Shown: positions 1 through 7,903 of the stretch, piece by piece
How the letters are laid out: each line of letters starts with the position of its first letter
Numbering within the stretch: position 1 is the first letter of the stretch
NCBI GenBank assembly: GCA_910577405.1
Contig: CAJTMG010000019.1
Span: 1-64,000 of the forward strand
Direction: 5' to 3'
DNA: 64,000 nucleotides
Origin: an uncultured Oscillibacter sp.
GTDB taxonomy: Bacteria; Bacillota; Clostridia; Oscillospirales; Oscillospiraceae
Made by a program: the position numbers and the translations under genes
Notes under the pieces: generated by a model
Seen by the model: only the letters and a program-made list of their open reading frames with translations
Told to the model about the DNA's origin: nothing
The model's database searches: none

Positions 1-162
1 TGATGGAAAGAACCGCGCTTATCACTTTTTCAGAACAGGCAAGGCGGAAACGATGATGGGAAGAACCGCGCTTATCACTTTTTCAGAACAGGCAAGGCGG
101 AAACGATGATGGGAAGAACCGCGCTTATCACTTTTTCAGAACAGGCAAGGCGGAAACGATGG
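1..162. repeat. 53-bp tandem repeat array, about three copies, left edge of window
   Basis: Three head-to-tail copies of a 53-bp unit containing AAGAACCGCGCTTATCAC start near positions 8, 61 and 114. The copies are almost identical; the first differs slightly at its 5' edge. There are no spacers between units, so it is not a CRISPR. The array may extend left of the window. It lies downstream of the minus-strand exporter gene. No open frame or known element was recognised in it. Confidence 0.9.
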
Positions 163-192
163 GGTTTTCAAGTGACTCCGTCATAAGCTGAA

Positions 193-237
193 GCAGCCCC
201 GCAGAAGGTCATGTCAGGAAAACCTTCCGCGGGGCTT
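193..237 (-). terminator. Terminator-like hairpin downstream of the AI-2E family gene
   Basis: A long inverted repeat pairs GCCCCGCAGAAGGT (196-209) with ACCTTCCGCGGGGC (222-235) around a 12-nt loop, with one bulge. It sits about 50 bp after the stop of the minus-strand exporter gene. The T-tract on the minus side is weak, so termination is inferred from position and stem strength. Confidence 0.5.
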
Positions 238-282
238 GGTTATTGCGCGTTTTCGATTTTACTACAGCGTCCTATTGCGTAT

Positions 283-1425
283 TCAGACGGTTCCCTGCCA
301 TTTTTCCGGGGGGATGTTCTTCTCTTGCAGCTTCATCTTGACAAATCCCCGGAAGAGGGCGTAAAAAACGGAACAGAGAGGGATAAAGAAGAGCATTCCG
401 GCGATCCCCATCAGCTTTCCGCCAAGGGTGACCGCGGCCAGAACCCAGATAGAGGGCAGGCCTACGGAGGAACCGACCACGTGGGGATAGATCAGATTGC
501 CCTCTATCTGCTGAATCACCAGGAAGAGCGCCACAAAGCCCACGGCCTGCCAGGGATTTGTTACCGCGATCAGGAGCGCGCCCGCAATGCAGCCGATGAA
601 CGCGCCCACCACCGGAATCAGGGCGGTCAGGGCAATCAGAACGCCCACCAGCAGTGCATAGGGCATCCGCAGGAGGGTCATGGCCACAACAAAGAGAGTC
701 CCCAGGATGACGGCTTCCAGGCATTGACCGGAGAGGAAGCTGGAGAAGACACGCCCGGCCAGGGAGAGGACTTCCAGGGCACGGTCCGCCCATGCCGCGG
801 GCAGCAGGGCATAGAGCACCTGACGCCCCTGCCGGCCCAGCTTTTCCTTTTGCAGCAGGACGTAAAAGGAGAAAATCAGCCCGATCACAAAGGTGCTTAC
901 GCCGCTGATAACGCCTCCCACCAGCCCGCCGCCGGAGGACAGAAGCCCGCTGCCCCAATCCTGCATCAGGGACATGGCCTTCTGGGTAAGGGCGGTCCAG
1001 TCAAAGTCAATGCCCGTGTTCAGCAGTTGGGGCAGAAGGGCCTGCAATTCAGAGAGCTGCTGATTCAGACGCCGCAGGGCCGCGGGGATCTGGCTGGTAA
1101 TGGAACGGAGGGCTTCCCCCACCCCAGGCCCAATCACGCAGACCGCCAGCGTCAGCACTCCCAGCACTGCCGCCAGGGTCAGAATCAGCGCCAGCGGACG
1201 GCTGAATTTCCCGTTCTTCCCGCCGCGCAGAAGCCCTTCTATAGCCCGCATGGGGACATTCAGGATAAAGGCAATCGCGCCGCCGGTCAGAAAGGGCGCA
1301 AGCACTCCCAGAAGCCATCCCACGACGGCAAAGGCCAGGGTCAAGTGCTGGAGCAGGCAGTAGAACGCCACGCCCCCGCAGACCACCAGAAGCCGCTGCC
1401 GGATTTGGTCCCGGTTCCAGTCCAT
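283..1425 (-). CDS. AI-2E family transporter (PerM/YtvI-like membrane protein)
   Basis: A 380-residue polytopic membrane protein of the AI-2E transporter superfamily. It has paired N-terminal hydrophobic segments (about residues 12-60), another near 75-95, a soluble middle part rich in Leu and Gln, and a C-terminal block of about four segments containing the family-type stretch GVLIALTALIPVVGAF and the IQQIEGNLIYPHVVG region. Members are implicated in export of small molecules or ion/proton exchange; the substrate here cannot be told from sequence. It starts one base after the stop of the upstream gamma-carbonic anhydrase-like gene, so the two are probably cotranscribed. The family is secure, the substrate unknown. 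Confidence 0.85.
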   Translation of the reverse strand: MDWNRDQIRQRLLVVCGGVAFYCLLQHLTLAFAVVGWLLGVLAPFLTGGAIAFILNVPMRAIEGLLRGGKNGKFSRPLALILTLAAVLGVLTLAVCVIGPGVGEALRSITSQIPAALRRLNQQLSELQALLPQLLNTGIDFDWTALTQKAMSLMQDWGSGLLSSGGGLVGGVISGVSTFVIGLIFSFYVLLQKEKLGRQGRQVLYALLPAAWADRALEVLSLAGRVFSSFLSGQCLEAVILGTLFVVAMTLLRMPYALLVGVLIALTALIPVVGAFIGCIAGALLIAVTNPWQAVGFVALFLVIQQIEGNLIYPHVVGSSVGLPSIWVLAAVTLGGKLMGIAGMLFFIPLCSVFYALFRGFVKMKLQEKNIPPEKWQGTV

Positions 1426-1426
1426 A

Positions 1427-1909
1427 TCAGCCCTTCCGGTACTCGGCCGCCGCGTGCAGATACCCTTGCGCCGATTCCCGGTTGCTCTCGATTTCCGCTT
1501 CCGTCAGGGGCCGGACCACCTTCGCGGGCGCGCCCAGAAGCATGGAACCCGCCGGCGCGTCCATCTTTCCCGTGACCACCGCCCCCGCGCCTACGATGCA
1601 GTTATCGCCGATTTTCGCGCCGTTCAGCACCGTGGCGCCCATGCCAACCAGCACGTTGTCTCCGACAGTACAGCCGTGTACAATCGCCCCGTGTCCAATC
1701 GTGCAGCCCGCGCCAACATGGGTTTCCTCGTGGAGCACGGCGCAGTCCTGAATGTTGGTGCCCTCGCCCACCGTAATGGCCCCGTCGTCGCCCCTCAGAA
1801 CGGCGTTGTACCAGATGTTAACGCCCTTGGCCAGAGTTACGTCCCCGCTGACCCGCGCGCCCTCGCAAATCAGCACGTCCTCATCCGTTTTCCGCAGTTT
1901 GTATGCCAT
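1427..1909 (-). CDS. Gamma-carbonic anhydrase family protein (left-handed beta-helix)
   Basis: 160 residues made of hexapeptide repeats typical of the trimeric left-handed beta-helix of the gamma-class carbonic anhydrase/YrdA family. The expected zinc-ligand histidines are visible in AVLHEETHVG and GHGAIVHGC, and the usual start of the fold (GDVTLAKGVNIWYNAVLRGD) is present. Many family members lack proven carbonic anhydrase activity, so catalysis is inference. The gene precedes and nearly abuts the AI-2E exporter gene on the same strand. Confidence 0.85.
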   Translation of the reverse strand: MAYKLRKTDEDVLICEGARVSGDVTLAKGVNIWYNAVLRGDDGAITVGEGTNIQDCAVLHEETHVGAGCTIGHGAIVHGCTVGDNVLVGMGATVLNGAKIGDNCIVGAGAVVTGKMDAPAGSMLLGAPAKVVRPLTEAEIESNRESAQGYLHAAAEYRKG

Positions 1910-1984
1910 ACTGTCCTTCCTTTCTGTCTGTACCCCCTGTTTTCGGGAGGCTTGGTGTGAAATGCCTGCCGTTCTCTTTGCCCG

Positions 1985-3220
1985 TCAAAAGAGCCTGGTG
2001 TCGAAATTGCCGTCCGTAAAAACAGGGACTTCCTCGCCCTGCCGCGTGGTCCCGACGATGGACAGGTCCGGCGTGCCCACCATAAAATCCACATGGGTGA
2101 TGGAGTCGTTCAGGCCCAGGGCTTTCAGTTCGTCCTTGCTCATCTGCTGGCCGCCTTTGATGCAGGGATAGGCTTCCCCGAAGGCAATGTGACAGGCGGC
2201 GTTTTCGTCGAAAAGGGTATTGTAGAACAGCAGATTCTGATTCGAAATGGGGCTGTCATAGGGCACCAGGGCCGCCTCGCCAAAATACGACGCCCCTTCA
2301 TCTACGGTCACGGCGGCTTTCAAGGTCTCCTCTCCCTGTCCGGCGTGGACCTCGGTGATCTTCCCGTCCTTGACCACAAAATGGAACTTGTCAATAATAT
2401 TCCCGTCGTGTACCAGAGGCATGGAGGCATAAACCACACCGTTGGCGCCGGTTTTCAGCGGGGAGGTGAACAGCTCTTCCGTGGGAATGTTGGCGATATA
2501 GGACCGGCCGGAAAGGGTCATGTCGCCGCCGCTCTCCCAGATATGGCCCTCGGGCAGCTCTATGGTCAGGTCCGTGCCCAGGGAGTTGGTATAGTGCAGA
2601 TATTGGAGGTCCAGGGCGTTCAGCTTCTCCAGCCGCCGCTCCAGAGTGGCCAGATGCTCCTGCCAGCGGGTCACAGCCTGTCCGTCCCCGGAGATGCGCA
2701 CGGCGGAAAAGACAGCGTCCCAGAGCTTCCCCATGGCCTCCTCCTCGGGCGCGTCCGGAAAGACCCGGCAGGCCCAGGACGGAATGGGAATGGACGCGAT
2801 GCACCAGGGGAACCCGCCGCACATCTGGAGCCGGTCGAAGTCCTTCAAAGCCTTCCCGCTGGCCCTCTGCGCACGGATAATACGGTCCGACGCCACGCCC
2901 TTCAGGTTTTCCGGGTCGGAGGCGGAAATGGCCAGATATGCCGAGCCCTCCAGCGCGCAGTCATTGAAGAAGTGCCGCCGCCAGAGGGGGACCACGTCAA
3001 AAGTCTTATCCTCCGCGTAAAGGTACTTCATCCGGGTCATGGCGTCGTCGGTCCAGTTCATCACCACCTCACCGCAGCCCGCGTCGTAGGCCTCCTTCGC
3101 GCACAGCCGGGCAAAGTACGCGCATTCTACCGGGGAGGAAATCACCATCCGCTGACCCTCCGCCACGTTCAGACCCACCCGGACCAGCAGGCGGGCGTAC
3201 TCTTGCAGCTTTTCGTTCAA
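1985..3220 (-). CDS. M29 family aminopeptidase (AmpS/PepS-like)
   Basis: 411-residue metallo-aminopeptidase of family M29 (thermophilic aminopeptidases, AmpS/PepS), which removes N-terminal residues from peptides in the cytosol. The family-type N-terminus LNEKLQEYARLLVRVGLNV and the C-terminal stretch around CHIAFGEAYP and THVDFMVGTPDL carry the usual acidic and histidine metal ligands. An ATG lies nine bases upstream at 3229, but it directly abuts the AAAGG motif. The TTG at 3220 is correctly spaced from AAAGGATG and gives the family-standard N-terminus, so it is preferred. A promoter lies about 30-60 bp upstream. Confidence 0.85.
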   Translation of the reverse strand: MNEKLQEYARLLVRVGLNVAEGQRMVISSPVECAYFARLCAKEAYDAGCGEVVMNWTDDAMTRMKYLYAEDKTFDVVPLWRRHFFNDCALEGSAYLAISASDPENLKGVASDRIIRAQRASGKALKDFDRLQMCGGFPWCIASIPIPSWACRVFPDAPEEEAMGKLWDAVFSAVRISGDGQAVTRWQEHLATLERRLEKLNALDLQYLHYTNSLGTDLTIELPEGHIWESGGDMTLSGRSYIANIPTEELFTSPLKTGANGVVYASMPLVHDGNIIDKFHFVVKDGKITEVHAGQGEETLKAAVTVDEGASYFGEAALVPYDSPISNQNLLFYNTLFDENAACHIAFGEAYPCIKGGQQMSKDELKALGLNDSITHVDFMVGTPDLSIVGTTRQGEEVPVFTDGNFDTRLF

Positions 3221-3252
3221 AAATATCATCCTTTCTGTGGAACTCTGGTGTT

Positions 3253-3281
3253 AGTGTAGCCCAAATTCTGAAAAAAGTAAA
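3253..3281 (-). promoter_or_regulatory. Sigma-A-type promoter for the M29 aminopeptidase gene
   Basis: On the minus strand TTTACT (-35) and TACACT (-10) are separated by 17 bp, just upstream of the aminopeptidase start. Confidence 0.55.
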
Positions 3282-3385
3282 GGGAGGATGCAAAAAGACT
3301 TGAAATAAGCGGCGGAATTCATTGGTTTGTCCATTCCAAAAGATTCCTGCAACACAGAAGTATTCCGCGAAACACGTTTCAGGGC

Positions 3386-4228
3386 CTACTGCGGCGTTCC
3401 CCTCTTCTCCCGTTCGTTCCGCAGGGACAAGAGGGTGCCGTTGAACTCCGCCCCCAGAATCAGGACCATGGCCGTCATATTCAGCCAGATCAGCAGGACG
3501 ATCACCGCGCCAATGGAGCCATAAAGCAGGGAATAATGGGCGAAGCGCTCCACATACTCCGCGTACAGCCAGTTCAGGCCCAGCCATGCCGCCAATGCCG
3601 CCGCGGTACCGGGCCAAAGCTCCCGCCAGGGCCGCACCCCGTCCTGACTGAGGGCGTACAGAAAGAACAGCGCGAAATAACCAGCCGTGCCCGCCGCCGG
3701 GAACCGCAGGCGCCTCCAAAGCTCCGCCCAGAATACCGGCAGCCGGAACTGGACCATCAGCCAACTCAGAAGCCGGTCGCCTACGGTCATAAACGCCAGG
3801 GTCACCGCGATGGTCAGGATCAGCATCACCGTATAAATCAGCGTTTTCAGCCAGTGGACGATTTCCCGGCGGGGCGGCCCCAGATGATACGCCTGCCGTA
3901 CCGCCTGCATCAGCGCGCTGGTGGCCCTCATGGGAAACCACAGGGAGAAAAACAGGCCGAACAGCATCAGCCGCACGTTGGGTTCCTGGCCTACGTGCAG
4001 AAGATACGCCTGCACAATGTCCACCACTTCACGGGGCAGGAATTCCCCCAGCACCAGCAGAATTGCCGTTACATTCAAATCCAGCAGGCCCAGGAGCGCG
4101 CTGATAAAAATAAGAAACGGGAAGATCATAAACAGCAGGTAGAACGCCAGCGCCGCGCTCTGCACCCCTACTTTATGCTGAAAAAACCGCCGTACCATCA
4201 GCCGCACGCACCGCGCCGCCGTTCTCAA
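3386..4228 (-). CDS. YihY/BrkB family integral membrane protein
   Basis: 280 residues with about six membrane segments, matching YihY/UPF0761 (formerly wrongly called RNase BN) in length and pattern: a first segment after the GVQSAALAFYLLFMIFPF motif, later a NVRLMLFGLFFSLWFPMRAT region, and a C-terminal YGSIGAVIVLLIWLNMTAMVLILGAEFN signature (read in two parts). The function of the family is not established. The open frame extends further upstream, but that part overlaps the ArsC-like gene in another frame. The TTG at 4228 with GGGAGG eight bases ahead gives the normal family length. It probably follows the ArsC-like gene in one transcript, with a gap of about 30 bp. Confidence 0.8.
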   Translation of the reverse strand: MRTAARCVRLMVRRFFQHKVGVQSAALAFYLLFMIFPFLIFISALLGLLDLNVTAILLVLGEFLPREVVDIVQAYLLHVGQEPNVRLMLFGLFFSLWFPMRATSALMQAVRQAYHLGPPRREIVHWLKTLIYTVMLILTIAVTLAFMTVGDRLLSWLMVQFRLPVFWAELWRRLRFPAAGTAGYFALFFLYALSQDGVRPWRELWPGTAAALAAWLGLNWLYAEYVERFAHYSLLYGSIGAVIVLLIWLNMTAMVLILGAEFNGTLLSLRNEREKRGTPQ

Positions 4229-4259
4229 TTGCCATCCCTCCCGTCTGTTGTATCCCCGC

Positions 4260-4595
4260 TCAGGACCAGCCCGCCCAGACCTCCGGACAGTAGCCCACCG
4301 TCGCTTCCTTCCCGTTCCGGACAATGGGCGCGCGGAACAACTCCGGATGCTCCAGCAGGGCTTCCTCCCGGGCCTGGGGCGTGATGTAGGCCATGTAGTA
4401 TTTCTCGTACGCCCTGCTTTTTTCGTCAATCAGCCCCTCCAGACCGATTTTCCCCTTGACGGATTGGTATTCCCTGGGGGATAATCCTTTTGAGGGCAAA
4501 TCTATGTATTGGTACTTAATCCGCCGTTCCTTGAACCAGCGTTCCGCCTTTTTGGTGTCAAAACTCTTCGACGAGCCGAAAATCTGAATGTTCAT
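4260..4595 (-). CDS. ArsC/Spx-family thioredoxin-fold protein lacking the N-terminal redox cysteine
   Basis: 111 residues with the ArsC/YffB/Spx fold: beta-1 leading into GSSKSFDTKKAERWFKERRI, where arsenate reductases have Cys-X-X-Cys or Cys followed by T/S-KK, then the YQYIDLPSKGLS strand and the C-terminal FRAPIVRNGKEATVGYCPEVW segment. The catalytic cysteine position is serine and the only cysteine is near the C-terminus, so arsenate reduction is unlikely as written. It could be a regulatory or Spx-like member. The ATG at 4595 with an upstream GGGACGG-type site is preferred over upstream in-frame starts that overlap the divergent sirtuin gene. Confidence 0.75.
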   Translation of the reverse strand: MNIQIFGSSKSFDTKKAERWFKERRIKYQYIDLPSKGLSPREYQSVKGKIGLEGLIDEKSRAYEKYYMAYITPQAREEALLEHPELFRAPIVRNGKEATVGYCPEVWAGWS

Positions 4596-4646
4596 CCCGT
4601 TCCGTCCCTTCTTATGTAAAATTTTTGATGAATCGAGGCGTCTCAA

Positions 4647-5366
4647 ATGAAAGAAGAAATCCGTAAGCTGAAAGACCTGGTGGACAAGGCATCCCATATC
4701 GTCTTCTTTGGCGGGGCCGGCGTCTCTACGGAATCCGGCATCCCCGATTTCCGCAGTACCGGCGGGCTGTACCATCAGGAGTGGAAGTATCCGCCCGAAG
4801 TGATTTTAAGCCATTCCTTCTACAAAAGCAACCCCGAGGAATTTTTCCGTTTCTATCGCGCCAAAATGCTGGCCCCCGACGCAAAACCCAACCCTGCTCA
4901 TTATAAACTGGCGGAATGGGAGAAACAAGGGAAACTGCTGGCTGTGGTCACCCAAAATATCGACGGGCTGCATCAGGCCGCGGGCAGCTCCAGGGTCTGC
5001 GAGCTTCACGGCAGCGTACACCGGAACTACTGCGAAAGATGCGGCAAGGCTTACCCCGGCTTCGACTTTATCCTGCACGGAACCGGCGTCCCTCACTGTG
5101 ACTGCGGCGGTACCATCAAGCCCGACGTGGTGCTCTACGAGGAGGGGCTGGACCAGGAGACCCTTTACAGCGCCGTGGATTCCATCGCAAAGGCCGACCT
5201 GCTGATCATCGGCGGCACCTCCCTGAACGTCTACCCCGCCGCCAGCCTGATTAACTATTATCGGGGCCGGGATATCGTTCTCATCAACAAATCCTCCGTG
5301 GCCCGGGACCTCCCTGCCGGACTGGTCATCACCGATCCCATCGGAGAAGTTCTGAACCAGCTCTGA
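4647..5366 (+). CDS. cobB: NAD-dependent protein deacylase, SIR2 family
   Basis: 239-residue bacterial sirtuin that removes acyl groups from lysines using NAD+, making nicotinamide and O-acyl-ADP-ribose. Seen: the Rossmann NAD motif GAGVSTESGIPDFRS (23-37), TQNIDGLH (102-109), catalytic His121 in ELHGS, four zinc cysteines at 129, 132, 151 and 153, and the GGTSLNVYPAA motif near the C-terminus. Length and motifs are complete. It is divergent from the ArsC-like gene with a 51-bp spacer and is probably monocistronic. The deacylase specificity (acetyl versus succinyl) is not assigned. Confidence 0.92.
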   Translation: MKEEIRKLKDLVDKASHIVFFGGAGVSTESGIPDFRSTGGLYHQEWKYPPEVILSHSFYKSNPEEFFRFYRAKMLAPDAKPNPAHYKLAEWEKQGKLLAVVTQNIDGLHQAAGSSRVCELHGSVHRNYCERCGKAYPGFDFILHGTGVPHCDCGGTIKPDVVLYEEGLDQETLYSAVDSIAKADLLIIGGTSLNVYPAASLINYYRGRDIVLINKSSVARDLPAGLVITDPIGEVLNQL

Positions 5367-5482
5367 GCCTCCGCCGCGAGAGAAAGCAGAGGCGTTTTAC
5401 ACAAATCGGTTTCCGGAATGCAGGAAAAAATATTTGAATTGCAAAAACTTTGCCAAAAAGGGCTTGAATACAAATATTTCTC

Positions 5483-5511
5483 TTGAAAATGCAGGACGGT
5501 TGTGTTAAAAT
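5483..5511 (+). promoter_or_regulatory. Sigma-A-type promoter for citrate synthase
   Basis: TTGAAA (5483-5488) and TAAAAT (5506-5511) are spaced by 17 bp, about 40 bp ahead of the citrate synthase start codon. Confidence 0.65.
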
Positions 5512-5553
5512 TGCATAAGCTTTTAAAAAATGGCGCGAAAGGAGCTCTGTATT

Positions 5554-6939
5554 ATGATCTGGCAGGAGAATGGAGAAAACGCTTACTGTGAGATAACCCC
5601 CGCGATTCTGGCATTGAAGGAACAGTGGGAAAAGAAGAATATCATTGACCAGGGGCTATATAAGGAATACAACGTGAAGCGGGGTCTTCGGGACGAGGAC
5701 GGCCGGGGCGTGCTGACGGGCCTGACCCGGGTGGCGGAAATCCAGTCTTACAACGTGGTTCCCGACGAACAGGGCGAGCATATCACCCCTGCTGACGGCG
5801 TTCTGTACTATCGGGGCGTCGACTGCCGGGAGCTGGTCCGGGGTTCCGCCAAACGGGGCCGGTACGCCTTTGAGGAAGCCGCTTACCTGCTGCTCTTCGG
5901 CGAACTCCCCAACGCCGCCCAATTGGAGGATTTCTGCGGTCAGCTTGCCTCCTACCGCACCCTGCCGACGAATTTCTTCCGGGACGTCATCATGAAGACG
6001 CCGCCCAAGGATTTGATGAACACCATGCAGCGGGGAATCCTGACCCTCTTCTGTTACGACGACAAGCCCAATGATACCGGCCTGGAAAACGTCCTCCGGC
6101 AGTGCCTGCAGCTTACCGCGAATATGCCTGTGCTGGCCATCTACGCGTATCAGGCATGGCGCTATAATCAGGGGGAGAGCCTGTTTATCCACGTGCCCCA
6201 GCCCCATCTGTCCACCGCCGAGAACTTCCTCCGGATGCTTCGGGAGGACCGGGGCTATACCGAGCTGGAAGCCCGTACCCTGGACGTGGCCCTGGTGCTC
6301 CACGCGGACCACGGCGGCGGCAACAACTCCACCTTCACCAACCACGTGGTCACGTCCTCCGGCACCGACACCTATTCCGCCATCTCCGCGGCCATGGCGT
6401 CTCTGAAGGGTCCCCGGCACGGCGGCGCAAACAGTAAGGTCATGGAGATGATGGACGATATCAAGGAGCATATCCAGGACTGGTCCAGCGAAAACTGCGT
6501 GCGGCGTTACCTGACCCAGATTCTGGACAAGGAAGCCTTTGACCGCAGCGGCCTGATCTACGGTCTGGGGCACGCCGTCTATACCCGCTCCGACCCCCGC
6601 TGCGAGGTCTTCCGGGATTACGTCCACCAGCTCGCCGCCGAAAAGGGCCGTCAGGAAGAGCTGAACCTTTACGCCAGCGTGGAGCGAATCGGCAAGGAGC
6701 TGCTGATGAACCGCCGGGGCAAGTCCGCTCTTTCCACCAATATCGATTTCTACAGCGGCTTTGTCTATGAAATGCTGGGCCTGCCTATGGAACTATACAC
6801 CCCGCTCTTTGCCGTGGCCCGTATCGCCGGCTGGAGCGCCCACCGTATGGAAGAGCTGAGCGCCGGCGGCAAGCTGATCCGTCCCCGTTACGAGTGCGTG
6901 GAACCTCACCGCTCTTACACCGATATGGGAGAACGATGA
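5554..6939 (+). CDS. Citrate synthase (citrate/2-methylcitrate synthase family)
   Basis: 461-residue enzyme of the citrate synthase family condensing acetyl-CoA with oxaloacetate. The active-site signatures are seen: HADHGGGNNSTF with histidines near 250-253, GLGHAVYTRSDPR with His near 340, and the catalytic aspartate in NIDFYSGF near 398. An N-terminal extension of about 45 residues (WQENGENAY to VKRGLRDEDGRGV) precedes the core, as in many clostridial homologues. An upstream ATG at 5530 lies before the AAAGGAG site (5538-5544); the ATG at 5554 is correctly spaced and is chosen. No other TCA-cycle gene is nearby, so a biosynthetic (glutamate-supplying) role is inferred. Confidence 0.88.
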   Translation: MIWQENGENAYCEITPAILALKEQWEKKNIIDQGLYKEYNVKRGLRDEDGRGVLTGLTRVAEIQSYNVVPDEQGEHITPADGVLYYRGVDCRELVRGSAKRGRYAFEEAAYLLLFGELPNAAQLEDFCGQLASYRTLPTNFFRDVIMKTPPKDLMNTMQRGILTLFCYDDKPNDTGLENVLRQCLQLTANMPVLAIYAYQAWRYNQGESLFIHVPQPHLSTAENFLRMLREDRGYTELEARTLDVALVLHADHGGGNNSTFTNHVVTSSGTDTYSAISAAMASLKGPRHGGANSKVMEMMDDIKEHIQDWSSENCVRRYLTQILDKEAFDRSGLIYGLGHAVYTRSDPRCEVFRDYVHQLAAEKGRQEELNLYASVERIGKELLMNRRGKSALSTNIDFYSGFVYEMLGLPMELYTPLFAVARIAGWSAHRMEELSAGGKLIRPRYECVEPHRSYTDMGER

Positions 6940-6969
6940 ACAGGAAAAGCAAAATAATCAGGGATGACT

Positions 6970-7002
6970 GTTGGGAATGAGGCATTTTGTCCCGTTCCCA
7001 AC
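6970..7002 (+). terminator. Hairpin after citrate synthase
   Basis: GTTGGGAA (6970-6977) pairs perfectly with TTCCCAAC (6995-7002). There is no clear T-tract, so it is at best a weak terminator or an mRNA 3' stabiliser. Confidence 0.35.
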
Positions 7003-7106
7003 TCCTCCCTCCTTGCTCAGCGGGGATTTCTGCACGGTTTCTGACAGCCGCGCTTCCCTGATTTTGGAAAATATTCAGAAAATTTTGCCGAAAACAAAAA
7101 TTTGGG

Positions 7107-7135
7107 TTGACAAAGCCGGCAGTTCTGGCTATAAT
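7107..7135 (+). promoter_or_regulatory. Consensus promoter of the tRNA-Leu operon
   Basis: A perfect TTGACA (7107-7112) - 17 bp - TATAAT (7130-7135) promoter, about 32 bp ahead of the first tRNA. Confidence 0.85.
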
Positions 7136-7167
7136 AAGCAAGCAGTGTTTTTCAGGGAGCTTTATTT

Positions 7168-7253
7168 GCGGCTGTGCTGGAACTGGTAGACAGGCCAGCT
7201 TGAGGTGCTGGTGTCGATTCGACGTGTGGGTTCAAGTCCCGTCAGCCGCACCA
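7168..7253 (+). tRNA. tRNA-Leu (anticodon GAG)
   Basis: Acceptor stem GCGGCTG pairs with CAGCCGC. The anticodon stem CCAGC/GCTGG encloses TTGAGGT, giving anticodon GAG. A long variable arm, the T-loop GGTTCAAGTCC and an encoded CCA are present, all as expected for a leucine tRNA. Confidence 0.95.
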
Positions 7254-7256
7254 TAT

Positions 7257-7344
7257 GCGCGAGTGGTGGAATTGGCAGACTCGCTAGATTCAGGTTCTAG
7301 TGTCCTTTACGGACGTGCGGGTTCAAGTCCCGCCTCGCGCACCA
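7257..7344 (+). tRNA. tRNA-Leu (anticodon CAG), copy 1
   Basis: Acceptor GCGCGAG pairs with CTCGCGC. The anticodon loop TTCAGGT gives CAG, and a long variable arm and encoded CCA are present. It lies three bases after the preceding tRNA. Confidence 0.95.
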
Positions 7345-7442
7345 ATCGCCGGACTCCGTTTCCATACGGGGCGGGGTCCGGAATCCCCTTTGCTTTTTGA
7401 CTGCGCCCCTTTCTAAATGTCCTTCCTGTAATTTTATAATGC

Positions 7443-7530
7443 GCGCGAGTGGTGGAATTGGCAGACTCGCTAGATTCAGGTTCTAGTGTCCTTTACGGAC
7501 GTGCGGGTTCAAGTCCCGCCTCGCGCACCA
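7443..7530 (+). tRNA. tRNA-Leu (anticodon CAG), copy 2, identical to copy 1
   Basis: Sequence identical over its 88 bp to the tRNA at 7257-7344, with encoded CCA, separated from it by a 98-bp spacer. This is a recent gene duplication within the operon. Confidence 0.95.
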
Positions 7531-7556
7531 AAAGCTCCGTTTTTGGGGCTTTTTTC
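7530..7556 (+). terminator. Terminator of the tRNA-Leu operon
   Basis: AAAAGCTCC pairs with GGGGCTTTT around GTTTTT and is followed by a T run. It starts at the last base of the third tRNA. The rest of the gap to rimP (7557-7903) holds a candidate promoter and a leader hairpin; no gene was seen. Confidence 0.75.
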
Positions 7557-7746
7557 TTACCCTGAAATGGGGAAAACCTACAACGGGAAGTACAGCCAAA
7601 ATGTATAATTTGAAATCACTGGCGGAACCGCGCGGCGTCCCTTTTCCCTGTTCCTTTCGTAAACAAATAACCTCCGGATTCGTCGGATTTCGCGGGTTCC
7701 AAAAGAGCGCGGGGAAAAATATGGATGATTTTTTCGCAGAAAAGCC

Positions 7747-7775
7747 TTGTGTTTTCTCATGGACTGTGTTATATT
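7747..7775 (+). promoter_or_regulatory. Candidate promoter of the rimP-nusA-infB operon
   Basis: TTGTGT (7747-7752) - 17 bp - TATATT (7770-7775), upstream of the rimP leader. The match is moderate. Confidence 0.4.
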
Positions 7776-7811
7776 GCATATATTAGAGTATGTTGGCAGT
7801 GTAAGGTGATG

Positions 7812-7837
7812 GAGTGGACCGCGTGTCCGCTCTTTTT
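7812..7837 (+). promoter_or_regulatory. rimP leader hairpin with T-tract (attenuator-like)
   Basis: GAGTGGAC (7812-7819) pairs with GTCCGCTC (7825-7832, one G-U pair) around CGCGT and is followed by five T. It has the form of an intrinsic terminator placed in the untranslated leader 65 bp before rimP. A short GC hairpin at this place is common in Firmicute rimP leaders; autoregulation of the translation operon through NusA is an inference. Confidence 0.6.
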
Positions 7838-7903
7838 ATTGGCCTGGGGACTGCAGTAAAAAGGAAACAAATTGACGGATGGAAGACCGTCAGGAGGCTC
7901 TGA

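Noticed and set aside
1..162. CRISPR array (also considered for 17273-17530 and 58033-58120)
   Set aside because: Units are contiguous tandem repeats without unique spacers, and there are no cas genes.
3921..4484. Plus-strand frames over the YihY and ArsC-like genes
   Set aside because: Shadows; the minus-strand genes have family motifs and ribosome-binding sites.
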